The translations under genes were made by a program, and so were the position numbers. Source: Apostichopus parvimensis (taxonomy: Eukaryota > Echinodermata > Holothuroidea > Aspidochirotida > Stichopodidae). Taken from it: a DNA stretch of 64,000 nucleotides. The notes under the pieces were generated by a model that saw only the letters and a program-made list of their open reading frames with translations, was not told the origin of the DNA and did not search any database. Shown here one piece after another: positions 1 through 13,800 of the stretch (position 1 is the stretch's first letter; every line of letters starts with the position of its first letter). The stretch lies in contig KN882668.1 of the NCBI GenBank assembly GCA_000934455.1, positions 146,897 through 210,896 of the forward strand. The letters run 5' to 3'.

Positions 1-1670
1 AACACCAGCAGAATGCACTTTATCTCATGGTAATCACCACCCAAGCAAAAGTTACAATAAACATAACACCAACTAAACACCAGCAGAATGCACTTTACCT
101 GATTGTAAGCACCACCCAAGCAGAAGTAACAATAATCATAACACCGACTTAACACCAGCAGAATGCACTTTATCTCATGGTAATCACCACCCAAGCAGAA
201 GTTACAATAAACATAACACCAACTAAACACCAGCAGAATGCACTTTACCTGGTTGTAAGCACCACCCAAGCAGAAGTTACGACAAACAGAACACCGACTT
301 AACACCAGCAGAATGCACTTTACCTCATGGTAATCACCACCCAAGCAGAAGTTACAATAAACATAACACCAACTAAACACCAGCAGAATGCACTTTACCT
401 CATTGTAAGCACCACCCAAGCAGAAGTTACAACAAACAGAACACCGACTAAACACCAGCAGAATGCACTTTACCTCATGGTAATCACCACCCTAGCAGAA
501 GTTACAATAATCATAACACCGACTTAACACCAGCAGAATGCACTTTACCTGATTGTAAGCTCCACCCTAGCAGAAGTTACGATAATCATAACACCAACTA
601 AACACCAGCAGAATGCACTTTTCCTCATTGTAAGCACCACCCAAGCAGAAGTTACGACAAACAGAACACCGACTAAACACCAGCAGAATGCACTTTACCT
701 CATTGTAAGAAACACCCAAGCAGAAGTTACAATAAACATAACACGGACTAAACACCAGCACAATGCACTTTACCTCATTGTAAGCTCCACCCTAGCAGAA
801 GTTACAATAATCATAACACCGACTAAACACCAGCAGAATGCACTTTACCTCATTGTAAGCTCCACCCTAGCAGAAGTTACAATAATCATAACACCAACTA
901 AACACCAGCAGAATGCACTTTTCCTCATTGTAAGCACCACCCAAGCAGAAGTAACGTCAAACAGAGCACCGACTAAACACCAGCAGAATGCACTTTACCT
1001 CATTGTAAGCACCACTCAAACAGAAGTTACAATAAACATAACACCAACTAAACACCAGCAATATGCACTTTACCTCATTTAAGCACCACCCAAGCAGAAG
1101 TTACAATAAACATAACACCGACTTAACACCAGCAGAATGCACTTTACCTGATTTAAGCACCACCCAAGCAGAAGTTACAATAAACATAACACCAACTAAA
1201 CACCAGCAGAATGCACTTTACCTCATTGTAAGCACCACCCAAGCAGAAGTAACAATAATCATAACACCAACTAAACACCAGCAGAATGCACTTTACCTCA
1301 TTGTAAGCTCCACCCAAGCAGAAGTTACAATAAACAGAACACCAACTAAACACCAGCAATATGCACTTTACCTCATAGTTAGCACCACCCAAGCAGAAGT
1401 TACAATTAATATAACACCGACTAAACACCAGCAGAATGCGCTTTACCTTATTAAATGCACCACCAAGCAGAAGTTACAATAATCATAACACCGACTAAAC
1501 ATCAGCAGAATGCACTTTACCTCATTGTCAGCACCACCCAAGCAGAAGTTACAATAAACATAACACCGACTAAACACCAGCAGAATGCACTTTACCTCAT
1601 TGTCAGCACCACCCAAGCAGAAGTTACAATAATCATAACACCGACTAAACACCAGCAGAATGCACTTTAC
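1..1670. repeat. 75-bp minisatellite made from the exon 40 donor region
   Basis: About 22 copies with a period of 75 bp (a few 72), continuing past the window edge. Read on the gene strand, each copy carries a version of CAATGAGGTAAAGTGCATTC, which is the exon 40 end plus donor. Copies nearest the exon share more of it (GCTGACAATGAG against GCTGAAAATGAG). Because 75 is a multiple of three, both strands show long spurious open frames. Confidence 0.95.
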
Positions 1671-1809
1671 CTCATTTTCAGCTCCATCTGCAGCTACCGC
1701 AGCGATGAGTGAGGCATTCTCAGCGCCCTCTATGGCAAGTACGATATCTGAATATGATCTTGCCGCCCGCAGGGCATTGTCTGCTATGTGTTTGGTTGGT
1801 TGTAGAAGA
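1671..1809 (-). CDS. LAMA1/2-like: Laminin alpha exon 40, last visible: coiled-coil domain I
   Basis: Residues 1906-1952. [20 protein letters not shown] then [20 protein letters not shown] closely resembles the alpha-chain domain I block AFKAYSNIKDYIDEAEKVAKEA. Acceptor cactccttgcag, phase 2 in, phase 0 out. The donor is GAAAATGAG|gtaaag, and this exon-intron junction is the seed of the 75-bp minisatellite that fills the next intron. Confidence 0.93.
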
Positions 1810-4800
1810 CTGCAAGGAGTGGAAAAGAGAAATGCATGTATTAAAGTTGAAGTCAGAGAAAAAACATGGACTTTGAAATGGACTTTGAAGAAATCAACAG
1901 ACAGACTGAAGAGAAAAGAAAGAGTATCAAAGTGTTTAGTACACCATTACCGACTAGTACATAGTTACCTACTTTCAACACCGTTACCGACTAGTACACA
2001 GTTACCTACTTTCATTAGTTACCGACTTGTACACAGTTACCTACTTACAACACTGTTACTGACTAGTACACAGTTACAGAACACCATTACCTACTAGTAC
2101 ACAGTTACCTACTTTCAACACCGTTACCGACTAGTACACAGTTACCTACTTACAACACTGTTACCTACAAGTACACAGTTACAGTACACCGTTACCGACT
2201 TGTACACAGTTACCTACTTACAACACCATTACTGACTAGTACACAGTTACCTACTTTCAACACTGTTACCGACTAGTACACAGTTACCGACTAGTACACA
2301 GTAACCTACTTTCAGTTTAGTACAGTTACTTCAGCCCCAATTGTTATATGCAAATTAGGCTGTATTATATGAATTCACAGCTATCAGAGTGTGATTGATC
2401 TAAGGTAAATGTCGATGTTGTCTTGAAAAGCAGTGTAGCCCCTTCTGAAGATTTTCAACACTCGCTGTGAAATCGATGCAAAGAAGTGAATAAACTACTT
2501 AATGATATCAACCACAGATAATGAGCGTCAGCTCCCTGTAGCAACCTGTGGCGTGTTAGCTCAGTGGTTAACGGCGGTGCCTTTCAATCATAAGACTTCT
2601 TTATGATATCAACCACACAAGAGTGTTAGCTCAGTGGTTAACGCCAGTGCATTTCAATCATAAGGTCCCGAGTTCCAGTCACTCCAAGATTAATGTATGG
2701 TGTCCAGTTACAGAGTTGTTGACAATTGACAATTCATCATCATGGACGTTAAATATGAATCTAAGAGACCGACTTCGGTCGGCTTGCGGCTTGATAAGCC
2801 CATGATGGCTTCTTCCCGAGTTCCTGCTTGCAGGAGGATCTAAATACATACACACATACATACATTTATAAGGACAAGACACATAATGTTGTACACTAAA
2901 CCAATGGCTTTTAGGGTTAAATGTTCACATGCAAGAAGGACAGGTTACCTTTCTAGTGATAATGAGAGGTTCCATAATCTATGGGAGTGTTCTACTGCTT
3001 GATTCACGAGTCCCGATAGTGCCAACCCTGATTCAATCAGGGTTATTGAGGCGTTGAGAAGTGGATTCAGCTGTCTCGATAAATTTTTCTGTTCCGTCAC
3101 AAATTCCTGCAGGGAGGGGGGGAACAATGAAACCTTTGTCACAATACTGTAAGGGTTAACATCACTAGTAATGAGAGTCTCCAATTCCCAATAATTTAAT
3201 ACTCCTATCGATTTACTCTCCTTCTTCTTCACAACTCATCTTGAAGACTGATGCATTAATGGTGTGGTTTCACCAACCTACACAATTCTTTTTTACACAT
3301 ATTCAAAGATTTTGGAAACTGTTTAAAATTATTATTCACTTCATAAAATTTGAACTCTTGAGGCCATTTGCAAAATGGAAACATTTTACCTGAAAAGATT
3401 GGTTTGCAAGACTGATATAGACCCTGGAAGAGTTAGTAAGCTCTCCTGCAGATTCAAGCATCTTTTTTATCTTCTTCACAATGGATTCGGTTCTTCTTGA
3501 ATACTTCTGTGAATTAGAAATTATCAAATTATCAGTATTTCCCTTATTATTTGTACTGAATAAAATGAACATGAAACTTTAAAACATCCTATCATATCAA
3601 GGATATTGTAGAAGTCATGAAAAAAAAAGGGGGTAAACAAACTATATTTTGCTGCAAAATTAGTTTTAATAAACTTGTCCGACTAACATCTCTGCCACAA
3701 ACAGGTAAGTTGCAGGTGTATTGCTTGCATGAAGACTATTAAATGTATAAATCCTGGTAGAACATTATCGAACTGTATTCAAGAACAGCATACATCAATT
3801 GGTCACCCTCCCTCACTCCCACACCCCCTTCCCCCCACCCCAGATAACACATGATAACATTAACGTAGGGTAAGGGTGGGAAGTGTGCTACACTGAATGG
3901 GAGCACTCTGTTATATTTCATTCGTAACCGTCCTCTACAATCGACGATTCGATCACCTTGAGAGTTTTCAGAGACGTGGCAGAATCGTTGTTTAGCGATG
4001 AGGCTGCTCGTATCTTCGTCCCCGACGCGTCGCTCATATTCAACAGCGCCCTCACGTCGTCCCTCAAATCAGCCAGGCCTTGAGAGACGTTTACGATGGC
4101 GTCTCTTAGCTCTGTGAGACTGAGAGCTGATGAGGATGACAGTTCCAATGTTGCCACAGACAACCTGAGGGAGAAATGACAATACGTAATCTCCGAGGCG
4201 AGAGAATGTCAAAATAACACGTTTTCTCTTCAATTTTGATCGAGCTATCTTATTGATATCCTCTGCAAATATCTCTCTACAAATGTAAACATTGAATTTA
4301 TTCCCCCCGTAAGAAGAAAATCGAGCAGATGATAAGAGATATGGTTGGCAATAATTTTAAAATGCCATAAAAAGGCTTAAAGCATAATATGTACAATATA
4401 TAATAAAGAGGAAAAATTAAATCTTCCTTACCTATGTTCTTGGATTGTGTTGTTTGTGACATTTTGAAAATCCCTATCTTTGATTTCAGATAAAACTTCT
4501 CCCGCTCGTCGGAGTAACTCGTCGTTGGTTGCCATGGGCACCTTGACTTGAGTGTGCATTTTCCTTTGCAGTTCGTCGTAGCTATCTGTAGACAACGAGA
4601 AGGCAAAACTGTCAGTGTGACCCAAGAGATATCAAGAGACGTTTTTAAAGTTTACGAAATATTTCATGACATAGAATTTTATCTTTGAAGAAGAACAGTG
4701 ATACTTTAGTTACTAAGAGTGGTCGTATTTAATGGGGTTAAGGTTGCACTTTTTAATTAATTTATTTATTTATTTATTTTTATACATTTATATTTTTTTA

Positions 4801-7800
4801 TAAAATATTATTATTTTTTTTTATATATAAATGTTTTTTGTGTATTCCTGTGAGGGTGTTTCCTAAGGATGGGCTTTTCATGGGGCCATGTGCCCTTATT
4901 GGCCCCTGAGCTATAATACATGGATTCAAAATGCTATTGCTGTCTGTTATAATTAGAAGTGGTTTATGTAACCTTGGAAAACATATCAAACTTTATGAAA
5001 GGATGTTATTTACTGTCAAGTTATTACTTCAGCCTCTGAAGAAGATCCTGCTAGGATCGAAACGTCAGGCCCACTTTGCTTTTACACTTTCTCTTACACA
5101 GGCTCTTTGGTGGATAAGCAGTTTGCTAACAGTTTTTGTTTTATTTTGATTTTAAGTTATTACCAAGTAACTTTACAAATATTATACATACTGAATGCAA
5201 TTAGGAAAAGATACCTATTTGCATAACAATGACAGCTTGGTGTGATGTCACTGTGTGACATCACAAACGATGTTCTTTCCCCTATGAAACGATTCAAGTC
5301 TATACTCTTTTTATTTAATTTTTTCCTTTTTATTTCAGGGATTGAAAAAGCTTTGAAGACTGGAGTTGGACCAATACTTTATTTACAGCATTTATAAAGT
5401 CTGTATTGTTTAAAGTCTTTATTGTATAAAATCTTTATTGTATAAAAACCTTAATATCTTGAAAGAAAAATAAATGTGAAGATTACAATGGTTTCTGCTT
5501 CTTACTATTCAAATTCATCATCAAGTTGGTTATATTTCTTTGTAACTTCAAGCTTCTCTGAAAGTTCAAATGGGTGGAGTTGACACTGGCCTTTGACCGG
5601 GATCCCAAATCTTCCATCTGCAAGGTAAGAAAATGATGAAAAGTATCTGTAAAAATCTAACAAATATTACACAGAAAATTTGACTGACTTTTCCAAAAAA
5701 AATTCTTTTGTTCTGGAATAATACTTAAAAACTATCATACATCATTAGGAATCAATGAAACGAAAATCACTCTTCTGCAAAAATGGGCAAAATTGCAATT
5801 TTAAAATAACCCTGAAAAATGGACCCAATTTACTTTTTGAGGAATTGAACAATTTTTATCCACCAAAGGGTTTCATTCTTTCCTACAAATTGATAAGATG
5901 ATTGTTGTTGTTGCTAGTTTCTCTCCATACATGCCTAAAGAACGGCTGTTTCTCACCTGTGCAAGTAACTTCACTCCGTCTAGTTTTCGTTTATCCAATT
6001 CCCTTGCAGACGATTTAATTAGAGGTTTTACGACCAACAGATCCTCTTGGAACAGACTGATCGCAGACTGAAAAGATAATGTTCGTCAAATGTATTAAAA
6101 TTCTGCTAATTACATACAAAATGACAAATTATGCATAATTCCATATCTTACATGTCAATCTTTTTTGAAAGTGTCCTTACCTAAACTAACAATTTATGGT
6201 TCATTGTGTTTTAAAGCTCTGTTTGGACAGTGGGCCTGACGGTTCGATCCTAGCAGGATCTTCTTCAGAGGGCTAAATGACAATCCACTTGTCATTCAGC
6301 CCTCTGAAGAAGATCCTGCTAGGATTGAAACATCAGGCCCACTTACTTTAACAAATTCTCTTACACAGGCTCTTTAGTGTTTAAGCAGTTTGCTAACAGG
6401 TTTTGTTTTATTTTTATTCTGTTTGAACAGTCACGCAACAAATCTAAAAGAGGCATGTTGTCATCGTTTATTCTCTTCATTAAAGATGGTACATTGTTAA
6501 ATGCAACCGCATTCTTATCAGTAACTTACGGTAACGACTGCAGTCTGATTTTCCAGTCCGTAGTATATGGACCAGGGTATCGTCACAAACAGCGAAGCAT
6601 TGAAAGAGACGTTAAAGGAGCCTTCCATCTTGTTTAATTCCTCGAGTAAAGTACCGCCGCAGGCATCTTCCATGCAAGCTGTGGAATCCATTAATTATTA
6701 TATTAGTTATATTTGTTTCAATGCTAGTTACATATTATGGAACTACGTTACAGTTGCTGCAAGAAGATATTCTTATGATTTATCCACAAACTCCACCTCT
6801 GACAACTCTGAAGTTTAACTTGTGTGCAAAGGAAAAAAAATGTTTTCAAGTTTAAGCTTGTTTTTTGGACACCAGTGCAAGTAGACTAATGAAATGGGTC
6901 ACTGCATATAAAAAGGGAAAAGCATAAACTCTGTTACAATTGACAGGCTTAATACATAAAATAATATAATTTCAAAAATTGCATTCAACGACTTCTTTAG
7001 ATGTAAGCTTGGGTGAATTTTCTCACTAGCCAATTTAACAGTGTTCATTTATTAATACCCGCAAGAAGCTCAAATTTCATGTTAAATTGTAAGGCTAAGA
7101 CAAAGAGTTTTGAATGGAAAAACATCAAATTATCCTATACCATCTCTATGCACTGATTGGACCTGCTCAGAGAAAACATTCCACAAATTTGTCTAGAATG
7201 CACTAAAACCTTTCACAAATTTGTCTAGAATGCACTATTATGGTTTTTGGTTTGATTGTAAAAATTCAATTCATCAGTGAAAAGACAAAAGAAAACCTTT
7301 GCAAAATAATTTTTCTTTGGTCTTGAGATACTCACTTATGCAGCCATCTCCATCCAGAGTAAATCCCACTGGACATTCATTGCACTTGTTCCCGCTCACA
7401 CCTTCTTTACAATGGCACAGTCCATTTGATTTATTGCACAATGGGGAGACTGCACCAGCGGCATTACATTCACAAGGTTGGCATGAACCATTCAACATCA
7501 AGGGGTCACCAAAATATCCATCTTCACAACTGTGAAATTAAAATGACATTGATAGAGAGAAAAAGTGCCATTGCATCATATTATACCCATTGGGGAAAAG
7601 GGGTACAATATTGCCTTCAATAATAGAGCTGTTTACAAAGCAAGAGCCACCCTCTTCCAGCACCAGCCTCCCGCCCCTCCCCCCACCCCCCAAATAATAA
7701 TGGTAACACTTTTTGTAAGATTGTTTTTCTAACTAATGTTTAAGACACTATGCCACTGGATCCATCTATAACAACAATCAAATTTAGTTTGGCTTAAGAA

Positions 7801-10800
7801 TCTGCAAAAACTTTAAAGGGAGTGTAACATGAACCAAAAGTTTGTTCAAACCAACAGAATGCTTTAAACCTTAACATCACAAGTTTAGGAGGATTATTTT
7901 GTTAGTTTTGGATTATTGTTTCCATGACAATCGTAACTTTGGGAGAAAATTCGTCATGGCGATAGAGGCTGACTAAGACAGTTCCATCAGTGAATATCAG
8001 TACCATAAAGAAAAACTTGTTTTTATTTCCAACTTTTTTTTTCTAAAACATATTCAGAGCTGCTTTTACCTCACAGGGACGTCTACAAATAATTGTACTC
8101 TTTCTCTTCTAAAGTTTGTCATTCAAAATATCTTACCTCTCACAGAATCTTCCAACATGTCCTTCCAGACAAGCAGTACAATTGTGTCTTCCATCCGTCA
8201 ACAAGTTACAGGTTGGACTGAAACTGAAGAAGAATAACAGCATTCAGCAAGAAAGAAAGATTGATTCTTAGGACAACCACGAGCTAGCTACTGAATGTGG
8301 ACTTATCGACAGCAGAATGGGTTTCTGGTATACAGTGACTAATTATGCAACTTTGTGCCACATGAACTGCCTATATTAAACTACCAACTAGCTTCTGTAA
8401 TGTTAAACATGAATCCATTTCTCTGTCAGTTGCCCGCCCCCTCATGTTCTGAAAAAAAAAAAAAAATCTATCGATACCTATCAATTTATATAAAGATTAG
8501 AGGTCAATTCTCTGCAATAGAGTTGGACAAAAAGTCCTGGTCCAAGGGCCGGCCATATTACAGATTGCAAAAACAGTTGCGACCCACACAGTTATCTTCA
8601 TTACTGACCGCCACAAACATGTGGGTTGGCCGTTGACTTTCACATGCCTGCAGTATTGCATTTGATTGCCATTTTTTCTTTTTTCTTTTCAGGTCTTTCC
8701 GTTGATGTAATGAATCAAGATATTTTTTGTTTGTCAATGATTTACTTGTTTTGTGGCTGTGTAAGAGGGCAGGCACATTTCTTGCAATCTTCTGACGTTC
8801 CCTGGGTAGCATCGCCATAGTAACCGGGTGCACATATTTCACATTGTAAACCAGCCGTGTTATCTTGGCAATCCTGTGATAATGGGAAGAAAATATCTTC
8901 TCGTTTAATAAATGGGGACATGAATCATCGTAGACAGAGGGCATTTTATATTAAAATACATTCATGCATTTTTGTGTTTCGTATACCATTTCTGTGTTAA
9001 CCCTTGCATTTTCTGTCCCATCCCTTCCAATTATGTGTGTTCACTACCATTTCTGTGTCATCCCATCTATTTCTGTGTTATCTCTTTTATTTCTGTGTCA
9101 CTCTTTGCATTTCTGTTATATCCCTATAATTTCTGTGTGATCCCTTCCATTTCTGTGCCCCCTGTTGCAATTCAGTGATATCTCTGTCATTTCTGTGTTA
9201 TCCGTTGCATTCCTGTGATGTCCCTTTTATGTCTGTGTTATCCCTTCCATGACTGTGTTATCCCTTCCATGTCTGTGTTATCAATTGAATTTCTGTGTCA
9301 CTCATTGCATTTCTGTGATATCTCTGTCATTTCTGTGTTATCCCTTCCATTTCTGTGATATCCCTTCCATGTGTGTTATCTCTTAAATTCTGTGTCACTC
9401 ATTGCATTTCTGTGATATCCCTGTCATTTCGGTGATATCCCTGTCATTTCTGTATGTTATCCCTTCCACTTCTGTGATATCCCTGTCTTTTCTGTGTTTT
9501 CCCTTCCATTTCTGCATTTAATACAATTCGCCTAAACAAACGATTCTACGTTTACAAGGAGCCACAGAGAGAACATTTCCCTTACAACACAAGCACCAGA
9601 TCCATCCTGACAGCTAGTAGCATGTTGGTTGCACTTGCATGGACGACAGGTACCCAGGTACGGTCCTTCAGATACCCTCACGTAACCCTCAGAACATTTC
9701 TGGAAACAAACAAAAAAGACCAATTCAAATGCCATTAGCAAAACTGATGATTTTCTAGATATATAGGCAATTCAAAGTCAGTAGTAAACACCATCTATTA
9801 CACTTTGCCAGTGGTGTAATCCAGATGGACAACCTATCAATCCATCCAAGTCTTCTCGGACAGGAAAATTGCCAAAAGTCAGAAACGGGACATCTTTACA
9901 GATTCTTTACCTAATAGGAATTGGTATATTGTTGCTCAGATGTTGAGATACATTGATGAAATATGTTGTGTCGGTCCTGGGACAACCTAACAAACTTATA
10001 GGAAACTTCATTGACAACACTAACGCAATCGGTCCTTCTAAATGGTTAACTTAATGTATTGTGATTTATTATCAAGAAAGTGTTCTCCAAGAAACCTTGG
10101 TAGATGTTACATAACACATACCATACCATTCAAATTAAGGTATGCATAAATTAACATATATCTAACTATATCGTAAACAGATTATTTGGTGGCGCTAAGT
10201 AACTATCCAACAAAATACACAATTGTTCCAATTTTAGACCAAGTTATGCATACTAAGAGCACCATATATAGGCAATCTGTTTACTGGTTAGTAAGGAGGC
10301 TTGGGAGTCCAGAGACAAAAAAATTTGGGGTTCTTCTTACTAAAAACTGTACATGATCATGGTACACAGAAAAATCGAAGTTGCCTTGAAATGGCCAAAA
10401 ATGCGTCATCTATCCAGGGAGGGATGAAAACTTTTATCCTGTGAAAACGTCTTAAAAATCTTCAGAGACAACATTGTTTGACAATTTTTATGGAGTATGC
10501 TAACCCCATATCCAAAAATAGTGAGGCGGGTGAATTGTTTTAAAGATGAGCGATTTTCTTAGTTTCAGCTGATTACAATTAGAGAAAGATTAAATAGGAA
10601 ATACTTTAAAAATAAGTCTACAGCAAAGCTTCTTTACAACTCTACTATAATTTCTGTATCCCTCTAAACCAGTGCCCCTCTCTACCACCCGTTCCTATCC
10701 CTTCATACCCCCATATTTATCCTTTCATCCCCCCCCCCCCTTCTTAATCCATATGATGACATCATGCAATCAATTGCAACTAACCAGTGGACAAACATTG

Positions 10801-13800
10801 ATGAAAAAATTATTGGAAAAAAAGACAAACCCTTCAAGTGAAATCAAATGTTTCCTCATCACCACACAATTTAATTAAGATTTCTTTTTCCTTGTTTCTT
10901 CTCTTGCATTGAGGGGAAAGGGTGGAAGGGGGAATTAAAAGATCAGAGATCCCTATCATGATGAGGTTACCTCACAGGAAGTTCCTGCGTATCCCCGTGG
11001 GCATCTGCACTGCTCTACTGCGTAGGCCTGCGCGTTATCGTTCGAAGGGCTTCCCCGAGATCCAACGTCCACGCTAACTTTGGATAGTCTGAATAATAAC
11101 GAATCGAAATAAGAGCGATATGAAAGCACGACAGGGCAAATAAATATACCATGTTTAATAATGCTATGGACATCATTTTATAGCATGTAAACATTTTGTC
11201 TAGAAGTCCAATAACTATATCTAAAAATATAATCTTCCCCTGGATTACAGCTAAGACTGATAAAAATATTACTTTTATTTCCTTCCTGAGGTTCCTTTTA
11301 CTTAATAAACCTATATCCTCACTTCTGTTTGGAATGTGGATCAATGGGATGGGGAAACTGTACTACAGATTCCGGGATGCTGTCGTTCATTCTTTGGTGT
11401 GTAGACTACTTCTCTCCGTCTGGTTGCGACTGAAGGGTCGAATCTATTGTATATTTTATGAGCACAGCGTTTCATTTCATGTGACGAAAGAAGGAATGAA
11501 AATATAGCACATTTATAACAAGTGTGAATTAGATTAGAGGGAGTAAATATTTATTATTATACAGGCTGAACAAATGAATAATACCATATATATTTTGATG
11601 TGGCATTTAAAAGTGGGTGACAAGAGATGCCATAAATAGCCAAATTTCTGAGACTGTTCACTTACGGTTATTTGCTTCATCTTAATATTATGGGTTTCAT
11701 CTCTTTCACACGAGAGACTTTGACACCATAAAAACTTTAGCTTTAACCACTTACCCACAAGGCAACACTCTGCGGACACACAGCATACATTGAACCTATT
11801 ATATATTATTATTTTATTCTGACATACTCACATTGTAGTTCCGACATTCTGAACTACGTTTGCCCTGACGAGGACTGTCTTCAGTTGAGCAAGAACCATC
11901 ATGAAGTCTGCTCTCGTTGGGTTGGAGTTTGTTCCACGGAAGACAAAATTTTGCTACAGAAAAGTACAAAATGGACAGGATCGTAGCAATAATGCAGAAT
12001 AAAACTTCATTAAAAAGTCTGAGGTTCATAAGATGTAAAGAAATGTTCAGGATAATTTAAAAAAAAAAATGATGATAAATATTCATTAATATTCATAAAT
12101 ATCCATAACTAAAATTGAACACACGCTTATATTACATGTTTTGAAAATGGTTCTACATTTGAACATTCGACCACTAATGAAACGTTAAAGTCCATCCTTA
12201 GCAACAAAACTGTGTCCACTGTCTGGAATAAAGTTAGACAACATGAAAGATAGCAATACTATCCTTAAAAGCAAACCACACTCTCATTGGTAATGTGGTT
12301 ATTATTATTATTATTATTATTAGTGGTTTAATAGTCGATCTTGCTTTCGTCTTCTTGGCCAGTATGCTTTCTTCCTTTTTCCTTTAATGCTTGTAAAAGC
12401 TCTGCCTGTTCAGTACAACTTCACCTCATTGTAATTTATATAGATATCACTACATTATTTATATTGTGGAAACATACTCAAATCTAAAAAAAAAAAAAAA
12501 TGACCAAAAAATCCCCCATCCTATTAAGGTCTCTCTTTAATGCTACTTATTATTGACCACTCTAACTTAAACAATGAGAAGAAAGGTATGAAACATGTAA
12601 TGTTTATTAACAGTCTTAGAAAACTTTATTAAAATGTTAAGACTTGGGAAAGATATACTGACTTCTAATTCTCTAGAAAGATGTAAGGGATTACAACCAG
12701 ATAGAAAGACAATTCCAGATAAGAAATGACGATTGATCTCTAAATTCTGATGTTACTTTACCTCCAGTAATTCCACTTTAAACATAAGAGTAGTTTCTCC
12801 TCTTCCTTTCATAACCATGGTACCATCCAATACCAGCTCAGAGCCAACTAGGACGAGATAAGGGGCAGATGAAGATGGAGCAAGATTGCTATTGAGAAAG
12901 TCTGCCAGAAGAACCCTGTACCTCAAGCTACCTCCATATGATGTGATCTGTCAATGTAGATATTAACAGTGTGGAGGTAAATGAGGTAGCATGACACCAA
13001 TTACCATCAAGACCACTCCGCTTCACGGTTATAACACATTGCCGGTAAAATTGAGCTATACTGTGTAGCAGTGGGTTTAATATGTTCTGTATTCAAGAGC
13101 AGAGGGATGTAAGTGATATTGAAAATGTTAATGTTAATGACAACTATTCATACTGTCAGTGCAAGTGTTTCAAAGCACATGTGCTGACCGTATGGATATC
13201 CTGTTCCTATAAGATAAAGACATCACAACAACTCATACTGTAAGTACAAGTGTTTCAAAGTGTATTATAATACAGGGATGAGCCTGGGGTAAAAAATAGG
13301 AACCAAAAATCACGGAATTTTGGCAAAATTTGCGGTATAGGCTCCAGTTTGCTTATGCTTCAGTGTGTTAGGATAAAAGTTTTTGTCCCCGAGGTAGATA
13401 AGAAATCACGGATATTCCGCGAATTCGCGGAAAAAGCTCATGCCTGATAATAGGACTTCGCAAAGTGTTATTATCATTGTCCCAATAGGGTTGACAGAGA
13501 GAGGTGAACAATTAGCATACATTGAATATTATTAAATGTCAATGTTACAGTAGGTATTCATTAGGCATGGCGTGTATATTCAACAAATCTGTGATGAAAC
13601 CTTAGAAAGAAATTCTTTTAACTTATCCATACACGTGTGACTACCACCTCATCGCATGTGTTAATCTCATCATCTCATTTAAACAAAGGCAATTTTTCCA
13701 CTTTTAATCTCTATTCTATTCTGGTAACATGGAGCTAAAAAATACCCTAATGAGGTTTATAATTAACGAAAGTGTTCTTTTGTTCCCCGTCAGATAAAAT

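Noticed and set aside
1063-1482. A 139-residue repetitive open frame on the plus strand
   Set aside because: It is a by-product of the 75-bp array, whose period is a multiple of three; opposite-strand frames are equally open.
2619-2690. A functional tRNA gene
   Set aside because: The head has tRNA-like A and B boxes but does not close into a cloverleaf and continues into a SINE body.
10173-10283. A MITE with GTAAACAGATT ends
   Set aside because: The inverted pair is only 11 bp, has no flanking duplication, and a second inverted pair overlaps in the wrong order.
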